Source: UBA1181 sp963631545
GTDB lineage: Bacteria > Bacteroidota > Bacteroidia > Bacteroidales > Paludibacteraceae
Direction of reading: 5' to 3'
Assembly: GCA_963631545.1 (NCBI GenBank)
Contig: CAVGRN010000001.1
Location: 40,849-104,848 of the forward strand
Length of the DNA: 64,000 nt
This document shows positions 1-6,658 of the stretch, piece after piece. The notes under the pieces were generated by a model, which saw nothing but the letters and a program-made list of their open reading frames with translations, searched no databases and was not told the origin of the DNA. The translations under genes were made by a program, and so were the position numbers. The number at the start of each line of letters is the position of its first letter. The first letter of the stretch is position 1.

Positions 1-471
1 AGCACCACTCTATCTCACAACTTCCGTTTGCTGAACTACTCGTTCGACCCGAGTATGGCGCCCGAGGGTAAGACCACCATCGTCATCCGTTTCGACAGCC
101 CGTATGATTTTTGGGAGAATTTGACGACGGAGGAGTATCAGGCGGAGAAAAAGCGAATTGAGGAGGATGCCATAAAAATGTTGGAGAAGCACTACCCGGG
201 CAGTTCGCAACACATTGAGATATGCGATGTGGCGACTCCGCTCACTACAATCCGCTACACGGGTGCGTGGCGCGGCTCGTACGAGGGATTCCTGCCCACG
301 CCGAAGAATATCATTGATCAGTTGGATCAGAAAATTCCGAATCTTGGCAATTTCTATTTGGCGGGGCAATGGCTCTTCCCTGGTGGCGGCATTCCGCCGT
401 CAGTGCAGTCTGGCAAATGGGCCATCCAGCTGATTTGTCGGGACGAGAAGAAGCGGTTTGTCGCTAAATGA
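1..471 (+). CDS. FAD-dependent oxidoreductase, CrtI/phytoene-desaturase-like (3' end only)
   Basis: The frame is open from the first base, so only about the last 156 residues are in the window; the complete protein in this family is roughly 500 residues. The tail motif LAGQWLFPGGGIPPSVQSG is the FAD-contacting C-terminal signature of the CrtI/carotenoid isomerase/retinol saturase-like flavoprotein group, where the conserved Gly-rich turn closes the cofactor site. The substrate cannot be told from this fragment. A strong intrinsic terminator follows about 70 bp after the stop. An apparent TTG start at 28 is only an internal codon. Confidence 0.75.
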   Translation, partial: STTLSHNFRLLNYSFDPSMAPEGKTTIVIRFDSPYDFWENLTTEEYQAEKKRIEEDAIKMLEKHYPGSSQHIEICDVATPLTTIRYTGAWRGSYEGFLPTPKNIIDQLDQKIPNLGNFYLAGQWLFPGGGIPPSVQSGKWAIQLICRDEKKRFVAK

Positions 472-507
472 GGTTGCAGAGAAATACGTACCTTAAAACC
501 TTTATGC

Positions 508-639
508 ATTCCTAAACGGAAGTGGTATTTAAAAGTTCATAACGAAAGACGGCACCCTCCGTCTTTCGTTTTTTTATCCCAGAGCAACCCACACAATACC
601 CTCCTCCTTTGCCTATCTCCGCCTTTTTCCCTACCTTTA
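508..639 (+). repeat. 132-bp direct repeat, left copy
   Basis: Matches 1244-1375 with a single difference (G at 621 against T at 1357) at an offset of exactly 736 bp. The block contains a terminator hairpin and, at its right end, a TTTG-N20-TACCTTTA promoter-like pair. The two copies bracket the small gene at 895-1227. Confidence 0.95.
541..575 (+). terminator. Intrinsic terminator after the CrtI-like gene
   Basis: Perfect 12-bp stem AACGAAAGACGG (541-552) / CCGTCTTTCGTT (559-570), loop of six, followed by a T-run to 575. It lies inside the direct repeat, so an identical terminator occurs at 1277. Confidence 0.9.
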
Positions 640-822
640 AATGGGATTATTCTCTGTACGAAGTCTACGTCAATCGTAACATAAGCAGTACAAAGCGTTT
701 TAACGCAGTCTTGTTTGCCACTATAAACAGCAGAGAATCAATTATATAGTTATCATAGCAGAGAAACAATCGGATTTTTTTTGAAATTTGTTGCTGTAAA
801 TTTTGATAATTTTTTTTTTTTT

Positions 823-830
823 TAGATTTG
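823..830 (+). promoter_or_regulatory. Putative promoter -7 box (TAGATTTG)
   Basis: Matches the Bacteroidetes TAnnTTTG consensus. A TTTG at 802-805 sits 17 bp upstream, slightly short of the usual 19-21. It would give the small gene at 895 a leader of about 55 nt. Confidence 0.5.
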
Positions 831-894
831 CCAAAAATCAACAATGTAAATAATAGCCGTAAGTTGTTATAAATTTTTAAAACACAAAATTGCT

Positions 895-1227
895 ATGCAG
901 GTAATTGAATTACGAAAAACTCTAAGACGTATCATTAATCAAGGTGGAGAGGATTCCACGTTGTTTTTTTCTGATCAGGATTGTGATGTCTATACTGTCA
1001 GTTCGGTTATCCAACTTGAAACGGGAAGCATTGCTTTGATTGCTGACGACGATGATGCTCTCGATGTAAGTGAGATATATGATGAACTCGAAGGTTATCC
1101 TAACAATGCGTTTGTATTTGTATTTTCTTCAACATTGAATTTGGCTTTTGGTATTGCACCTGGCTTTCGTGAGGATGACGATGGAGACGTGTTTATGGAT
1201 GTTCTCTATGTTTCACATGATGAATGA
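895..1227 (+). CDS. Small acidic hypothetical protein (110 aa)
   Basis: I do not recognise the family. The product is strongly acidic, with a DDDD cluster at about residues 51-54 (ADDDDALD) and an EDDDGD run near the C-terminus, and has no signal peptide, membrane segment or cysteine cluster beyond a single Cys. The size and acidity resemble many small immunity or anti-toxin-like proteins, but that is only analogy. The gene has its own TAGATTTG promoter box and is followed within 50 bp by a terminator. It sits alone between two copies of a 132-bp direct repeat, so it looks like a discrete inserted or duplicated unit. Confidence 0.65.
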   Translation: MQVIELRKTLRRIINQGGEDSTLFFSDQDCDVYTVSSVIQLETGSIALIADDDDALDVSEIYDELEGYPNNAFVFVFSSTLNLAFGIAPGFREDDDGDVFMDVLYVSHDE

Positions 1228-1276
1228 AAATCTTGTGTATAGAATTCCTAAACGGAAGTGGTATTTAAAAGTTCAT

Positions 1277-1311
1277 AACGAAAGACGGCACCCTCCGTCT
1301 TTCGTTTTTTT
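1277..1311 (+). terminator. Intrinsic terminator after the acidic orphan gene
   Basis: Same 12-bp stem and T-run as 541-575, being the duplicated copy. Confidence 0.9.
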
Positions 1312-1343
1312 ATCCCAGAGCAACCCACACAATACCCTCCTCC

Positions 1344-1375
1344 TTTGCCTATCTCCTCCTTTTTCCCTACCTTTA
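1344..1375 (+). promoter_or_regulatory. Putative promoter TTTG-N20-TACCTTTA
   Basis: TTTG at 1344-1347 and TACCTTTA at 1368-1375 are spaced 20 bp apart, as expected for the Bacteroidetes housekeeping promoter, with only the last base of the -7 box off consensus. It would start transcription about 35 nt before the ATG at 1417. The same pair lies in the left repeat copy. Confidence 0.5.
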
Positions 1376-1416
1376 CGCTTCAGACGGAACGAATCCGCCC
1401 AATTAAAATTTTTATA

Positions 1417-4400
1417 ATGCAAACCTCTCAGTATCAAAAAGGTAAGTTCTATACACTGCCTATACAATGTATAAAAGTTGAAGGCAAAAGTTCTTTTTTT
1501 ATTGTTTTAGACGGAAATGGGCGAGAACACGCCATTAAGATGTTCGATTTCCAAAGGACGGATGCCAAAAGCCAGAACCTCAGCGAATTGTTCTGCATGG
1601 TGAAGGATGTGCACGGCGACGAGGTGGTGTTCGTCCAGAACATCGCCGAAATGACCAAGAGCATCTACCCCAACGGCAGAACATATCCATTCACCGTCAC
1701 AAGGGTTACCCCTTCCATCAACCAAGGCTTTTCTTATTATGACTTGTGGAACGAAAACGGTGTGCCTTTCCGTCTGAGAAGTAAGGAGAAACTGCGCCCC
1801 CAACAAAAAATAGAATGTAAAATCACCCGGCCATACGCCAACAAAATCCTCTTGGAACTGACGGAGGCGAAAAGCGCCGTCGTTGTCCAAAACTTCAAAT
1901 CGCTACACGAAATCCTTTCCGGGTGCGAAATTAACGATTCCTTTGCCCACCTTTTTGAACTTTATTTCGCCAAACTTTCCATTTTCGACGAGGCAAGAGA
2001 CTACTATCGGAAGCGGAATCCCGAATGGGCGATAATCGCGCTGCGCTCCGTGCCAGAAATAGAAGATTGGGGATGGATAGACGCAACCGTCGTCCAAGAC
2101 CTCCTCTCCGCCTACCGGAAAATCTGCCTCTACATCATCGAGGATTCAGACTACCTACAGCAATTCCCATCGTTTGAAAAGGGAAAATACCAAAAAGCGT
2201 TAGAGGAAAAAGTGGAAATGACGGAAATCGGCGCAAAGTGCTTCGACCTTATCAGCAATGATAAACACAAAGAGGAGGTGGATCGCATCTTTCAGAAAAT
2301 CAACCTATCCGGACATCTCTACAACGCCAAGGAGAAAGTCAACTTGCTCATCTTCATTCTAATGCTGGAGCCGCAAATCCTTGAAGAGAAGATTGACGAC
2401 ATCCTTAACATCATCGGCAAGCAGGACATAAGCAGGTGGGACAACTATATGACCGGACTTTTCTACTCCCTGCTCGAGGTCTACATCAACCGCAATAGAA
2501 GTCGCACCAACCGCTTAGCCACCGTCGAAAACGACCAGAGCGTGCAACTGCTGAACAAGATGATACGCGCCATCTCCTACCGCATCCTCCTCGCCAGCCA
2601 ATACGAAGACAAAGACGAGGAAGGGCAATTGCTGAAGGCTATGCTCTTCCATTACCTCGCTTTCATTCGGGGAAAAGACGCACTCGGCAACACGAGAAAA
2701 ACTTTTGAACTCTCTGAGTCGCTGATTGAACGTGCGTTCACAACCTTGCTCGCCCCCGAGGAGGACATCCACGAGCTGACGTGGAACAGAGATTACACCC
2801 AAACGGAACTGCTCGCCTACCAACTTTCATTGTCCACGCCGAGCGAAATCACTTTTGCCACCAAGACTTTCAACTCTGAGAACGCACGCTTCTCTGTCAG
2901 TCCCAACGGCATCATCCTATCGCGTATCCTCTCCTCCGATAAAGACAAAAACGTGCTGCCCGAAGGCTTCCTCAGCTGGCACAACATACAAATCTTTTTA
3001 GACTCGTCCGTCAAACACAAAATAGACAAAAACTCAAAGTTTAAAACCTGGTGCAAGTTCTGGGACAACGTGGAGGCGGATTTGCTCGCTCCAAAGGAGT
3101 CTGTCGCCAAGCCGACCTTCAAAAAAAGATTGCCCGATGTGGGCGAGGAAACCACCATCAGAGTGCTATACAGAGATAGTTCCACCGACCACCCGAACCG
3201 TTTCTATTGCAAAATAGAACATCCCGAACATGAAGGCTACGGTTGGATTGATGCCTACCAAAAGGGCGGCTCCATCGGTCTGTTCCACTACAATCCCGAA
3301 TTGGGTATTGAGTCGTTTTACAATGAAGACGGGAAACAATTGTTGCTCAACGTACGCGTCAACTCGCTGAGCAGTCCGAATGATGAGGTGCAGACTTGCA
3401 CGTTCGACGCAATTGGTAAGATAGACAATTGCGTGCGCGAGAATGTGGGGTTCGGCGCAGAGTTCGACAGCAAAATCATTTTAGAGGCAACAGACAGGAA
3501 GGGTACGTTTCTTGCCATAACCGATGCTGGCTTCGGTGTGTTCATTTCGCAAGACGGAGCCTCGGATCCAGACATTTCATTTGGTTTGAACGACACCGTG
3601 AGAGTGCGTATCGACAATGCGAGCAACCCTTCGAAAATCCAGGGCATTGTGATTGGCGCCGCCAACGACGATGTTTCCATCAAAACCGCCGCCGAAAGTC
3701 TTCTGCTCACCTACTGCGATGATCAGTTCTACGAGGAGACCCCCGAAGAGTTGGAGGAGGAAACTATGACGGTGGCAGAAGAACAATTCGAAGAAGACAG
3801 CATCCGCGAGATCATCAATATCTTCGCCCATAAATCGGTGTTGGAAGAAAACTACATCATCGCCTACTCCTACCTTGCCATCGCCCGCATCCTCTCGCGT
3901 ATGATTGATAGCGAGGATTTGAAACGCTACATAGACCTAAACAAGAAGGCACTCATCTTGCGTGAAGAATATAAAGAAAACGGTAAGGTGGACGAGAATG
4001 ATGTGGAAGAACTGCTGCAAGATTACGCCGATATGGCAGACTGCGCACCCTACCCTATGCAGCGTATTGCCGAGATTCGCCTTGTCAACTGGTTTGGCCG
4101 GCAGGAGAAAAACGACGTTTTGTGGGGAATAATCAACAACCAGGAAACGAACCTCATTTTGAAGAAGTTAGCGCGTTTGGTGCTATCGTTCAACCTGTCG
4201 GACGGGTTCGGATTCCAAAACCAGCAGAACATCATCAGCAGCAAAATGAAGAGTCTGCTGAACATCAATGTCGAAATGCCAAACATTCTTTCATTTGGCG
4301 AGGAAGACCAACTGACGGAGTTCAAAACCTCCATCGTCTACCCTCCGGAAAACCACATGAAAGCCGACAGAGACCTGCAGACCTACAACATCATGAAGGT

Positions 4401-5463
4401 GATTTGCGGTATGGCAAACGCATACGGCGGCACGCTCTACCTCGGTGTTAATAATACAGGTGCGCCCACAGGTTTGGTGGAGGATTTGAAATTCTTCGAT
4501 AACAGCAAAGACAAATTTGACCTTTATGTGCGTAACAAAATTCGCTTCGCTTTTGGCAATGAGCTGAATGCCGCCATTGCCATCGAATACCCCGAGGCTG
4601 GCGGACACTTGGTGTATGCCATCAAGATACCGGCAAGCAAAACACCGGTGAAATTAAGCACGGATAACCAATACATCTACTTCCTGCGCGAAGGCACATC
4701 AACCTACGCCATCGACCTTGAGGAGTTGACGCACACTATGGACAACCGCAACTTCAGCCTGTACAATGTGCAAGCGCAAGGCATCTCCGCGGAAGACATC
4801 AAGCAAGAAAAGGTTGAGCCGAAAGTCGCACAGAAAGCCACCACAGCCAAGAAAAAAATTGAGGCGGAAATCTCAACAAGCCTCATCCGCCGTAACATCA
4901 CCAACCAGTGGGAGGACGGATATGGCGAAGACACGGTGGCATATCTCCGTATCTACGCCGGAAACAAATGGTGCTTGCTCGACGATGTGGATTTTGAGGA
5001 CGGACTGCTAACACTCGCCATTCACGAAGACGAGAAAGATGGCTACTTGATTGTGGTGGGTAATGACGGCAAGGTAAACAAAATACCAATGATGCAACTG
5101 CTGAGGAAGGAGCGGAATGAGAATTTCAATGCCTCTGGCGAAAATCCATTCTTCGTCTGCCCAATGCGGAAAGATGCCGCCCTACTCTCCGTTTTAGACT
5201 ACGACAAGGGGAAACGCTTTATGCGGATTGACACGCTCGGCGAATTGTGTGAGGGCGCACCCACTGCCGCCGGCAACACGCTGACGGATGTGGAGTTCTC
5301 CAATGTGTGCTACTGCGACATCATCAATGCCGAGCATTTGGAAAAGTTCCAACGGTGGTGCGATCTGGGACGTAAAACCATCGGTCTGCAACTAAAAGAC
5401 GTTTACGGCGAGAAAGCGAAGAAAGAGTTTGAAAAGATCGGCATAGACACCAACCGATTCTAA
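1417..5463 (+). CDS. Large protein with Schlafen/AlbA_2 domain (1348 aa)
   Basis: The recognisable part is an AlbA_2 (Schlafen-like, divergent AAA_4) domain at about residues 955-1105, with EEDQLTEFK at 962-970 and a Gly-rich GGTLYLGVNNTGAPTG strand near 1010. The rest is unusual: an N-terminal beta-rich region, a long helical stretch (about 180-560), at least two further beta-rich segments that look like OB-type folds (about 570-790), an acidic linker, and a C-terminal beta domain after a Lys/Ala-rich hinge (about 1130-1150). There are no membrane segments. I chose ATG 1417; an in-frame TTG at 1345 lies in the repeat and promoter. AlbA_2 domains occur in nucleases, transcription regulators and several anti-phage proteins. 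The role here is unknown; a defence or stress RNase-like function is an inference. Confidence 0.75.
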   Translation: MQTSQYQKGKFYTLPIQCIKVEGKSSFFIVLDGNGREHAIKMFDFQRTDAKSQNLSELFCMVKDVHGDEVVFVQNIAEMTKSIYPNGRTYPFTVTRVTPSINQGFSYYDLWNENGVPFRLRSKEKLRPQQKIECKITRPYANKILLELTEAKSAVVVQNFKSLHEILSGCEINDSFAHLFELYFAKLSIFDEARDYYRKRNPEWAIIALRSVPEIEDWGWIDATVVQDLLSAYRKICLYIIEDSDYLQQFPSFEKGKYQKALEEKVEMTEIGAKCFDLISNDKHKEEVDRIFQKINLSGHLYNAKEKVNLLIFILMLEPQILEEKIDDILNIIGKQDISRWDNYMTGLFYSLLEVYINRNRSRTNRLATVENDQSVQLLNKMIRAISYRILLASQYEDKDEEGQLLKAMLFHYLAFIRGKDALGNTRKTFELSESLIERAFTTLLAPEEDIHELTWNRDYTQTELLAYQLSLSTPSEITFATKTFNSENARFSVSPNGIILSRILSSDKDKNVLPEGFLSWHNIQIFLDSSVKHKIDKNSKFKTWCKFWDNVEADLLAPKESVAKPTFKKRLPDVGEETTIRVLYRDSSTDHPNRFYCKIEHPEHEGYGWIDAYQKGGSIGLFHYNPELGIESFYNEDGKQLLLNVRVNSLSSPNDEVQTCTFDAIGKIDNCVRENVGFGAEFDSKIILEATDRKGTFLAITDAGFGVFISQDGASDPDISFGLNDTVRVRIDNASNPSKIQGIVIGAANDDVSIKTAAESLLLTYCDDQFYEETPEELEEETMTVAEEQFEEDSIREIINIFAHKSVLEENYIIAYSYLAIARILSRMIDSEDLKRYIDLNKKALILREEYKENGKVDENDVEELLQDYADMADCAPYPMQRIAEIRLVNWFGRQEKNDVLWGIINNQETNLILKKLARLVLSFNLSDGFGFQNQQNIISSKMKSLLNINVEMPNILSFGEEDQLTEFKTSIVYPPENHMKADRDLQTYNIMKVICGMANAYGGTLYLGVNNTGAPTGLVEDLKFFDNSKDKFDLYVRNKIRFAFGNELNAAIAIEYPEAGGHLVYAIKIPASKTPVKLSTDNQYIYFLREGTSTYAIDLEELTHTMDNRNFSLYNVQAQGISAEDIKQEKVEPKVAQKATTAKKKIEAEISTSLIRRNITNQWEDGYGEDTVAYLRIYAGNKWCLLDDVDFEDGLLTLAIHEDEKDGYLIVVGNDGKVNKIPMMQLLRKERNENFNASGENPFFVCPMRKDAALLSVLDYDKGKRFMRIDTLGELCEGAPTAAGNTLTDVEFSNVCYCDIINAEHLEKFQRWCDLGRKTIGLQLKDVYGEKAKKEFEKIGIDTNRF

Positions 5464-5470
5464 AAACACA

Positions 5471-5517
5471 CCTTCTCCCGAGAAATCCTGGAACCTTTTT
5501 CGGGAGAAGGCATTTTT
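5471..5517 (+). terminator. Intrinsic terminator
   Basis: Stem CCTTCTCCCGA (5471-5481) / TCGGGAGAAGG (5500-5510) followed by CATTTTTG, directly after the stop of the large AlbA_2 gene. Confidence 0.85.
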
Positions 5518-5558
5518 GCGTTTGTCATCTTTGGAGCGAAATAAATCTTAGATTTCAC

Positions 5559-5566
5559 TACCTTTG
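5559..5566 (+). promoter_or_regulatory. Putative promoter -7 box (TACCTTTG)
   Basis: Exact TAnnTTTG match 22 bp before the ATG at 5588. No TTTG at the ideal distance; the nearest is 25 bp upstream. It overlaps an in-frame TTG, which argues against starting the gene there. Confidence 0.55.
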
Positions 5567-5587
5567 TGGCGTTTTTTTGAAGCACAG

Positions 5588-6658
5588 ATGTTGAAAATAA
5601 CCAAACATATTGCTGCAAAGGCTGTGGTTTGTAAGGTAGTTATTATCTTCATTGTCACGCTATTCTCTGCTTGTTCGAAGCGAGAAGTCATATACATTGA
5701 CGATGACGAAGCGTGGTTGAACGATGAGCGACCAGTTGTCTTCTTTCTTTCAGAAGAAGACAAAATGGGAGATTTAGGGTACTATGACAATCTTTACCGA
5801 GGTGTTGTTAGAGCCGTTGAAACTAATAATCTGTTGTTGTACTGCTTGAATGTTTCGCCTGGTTGGTTCGACGAGATTTTATCTTCTGCCGCAGACATTC
5901 CTTATGGGAAAAAAATATTGTTTGTAATCGCTAACAACGAATATGAGGAGGAATTTCGTGCCATAGAAGACTCCGTTTTGAAGAATGAAAAATACGATAT
6001 TCTTCTTGTTGAGAGCAATGATACACTGCTTCCGATCTACTCAATTAGTTGTGTGGAATATGGCGTATGTTATTTGGCGGGGTGTGTGGTAGGCGATGAA
6101 TTTCAGGAGGTTTCAAGTGCGCTTATATTGTTTGCCAATGATAAAAGCTCAGCATTAGAGAGAATGCGAAAAGGCTTTTGCGATGGCATCGCCGCCACCG
6201 ACGGAGAAATTCGGATCGGTCGTAGTTATATTTCAAATAGTTTTAATGATAGTGTTGAAGATGGTTATAGCCAGTCAGATTATGTGTATAGAAACTCGGA
6301 TACGATTAACAAATTGTTTCAGTTGGTGTTTCCGCTGTGTGGTGGGTCTGTTCAGGGGTTGTTGAGGTACAATCGCGAGCATCCGGAATCATTCTACACC
6401 ATAGGTATTGATGTTGATATGCAGGCGTATTCGTCAAGAGTTCCTTTTTCGGTGGTGAAGCATTTAGACAAAGGTGTTGAGGAGTGGATAGGACATTGGG
6501 CAAAGGGAGACGGTTTGGATAAACACCAATCTCTGGGGCTTGCTGATGCGTATACGGAAATCATCGCCGCCGATGGTTATAAAGATCGCGTTAACGAGGT
6601 TGTCAGCCGTTATTTGCAGACTGCCATCAAAAAGGAAAAAGAGTATGAAGGCGAATAA
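5588..6658 (+). CDS. BMP/PnrA-family substrate-binding lipoprotein (356 aa)
   Basis: A lipoprotein signal (hydrophobic stretch, then FSAC with Cys29) predicts export and lipid anchoring. The body follows the basic membrane protein (PnrA/Med) type-1 periplasmic-binding fold: GDLGYYDNLYRGV near the start, CYLAGCVVG in the middle, FPLCGGSVQGLL, then IGIDVDMQAY and SVVKHLDKGVEEWIGHWAKG near the end, all at the expected order. Known members bind purine nucleosides or autoinducer-like ligands for ABC transporters, but no ABC genes are adjacent. The downstream protease-fusion gene overlaps its 3' end by 14 bp, so the two are almost certainly co-translated. Ligand is unknown. Confidence 0.75.
   Translation: MLKITKHIAAKAVVCKVVIIFIVTLFSACSKREVIYIDDDEAWLNDERPVVFFLSEEDKMGDLGYYDNLYRGVVRAVETNNLLLYCLNVSPGWFDEILSSAADIPYGKKILFVIANNEYEEEFRAIEDSVLKNEKYDILLVESNDTLLPIYSISCVEYGVCYLAGCVVGDEFQEVSSALILFANDKSSALERMRKGFCDGIAATDGEIRIGRSYISNSFNDSVEDGYSQSDYVYRNSDTINKLFQLVFPLCGGSVQGLLRYNREHPESFYTIGIDVDMQAYSSRVPFSVVKHLDKGVEEWIGHWAKGDGLDKHQSLGLADAYTEIIAADGYKDRVNEVVSRYLQTAIKKEKEYEGE

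Larger units (their letters stand above)
472..894. other. Gene-free interval with repeat, terminator and promoter
   Basis: This stretch holds the first copy of a 132-bp direct repeat (508-639) with an intrinsic terminator, then about 250 bp of AT-rich DNA with T-runs leading to a TAGATTTG box at 823-830. No convincing reading frame is present. Confidence 0.6.
1244..1375 (+). repeat. 132-bp direct repeat, right copy
   Basis: Second copy of the block at 508-639 (131/132 identical). Its right end provides the probable promoter of the large gene starting at 1417. Confidence 0.95.

Noticed and set aside
1345..1416. Upstream TTG start of the large AlbA_2 gene
   Set aside because: It lies in the direct repeat and overlaps the promoter boxes.
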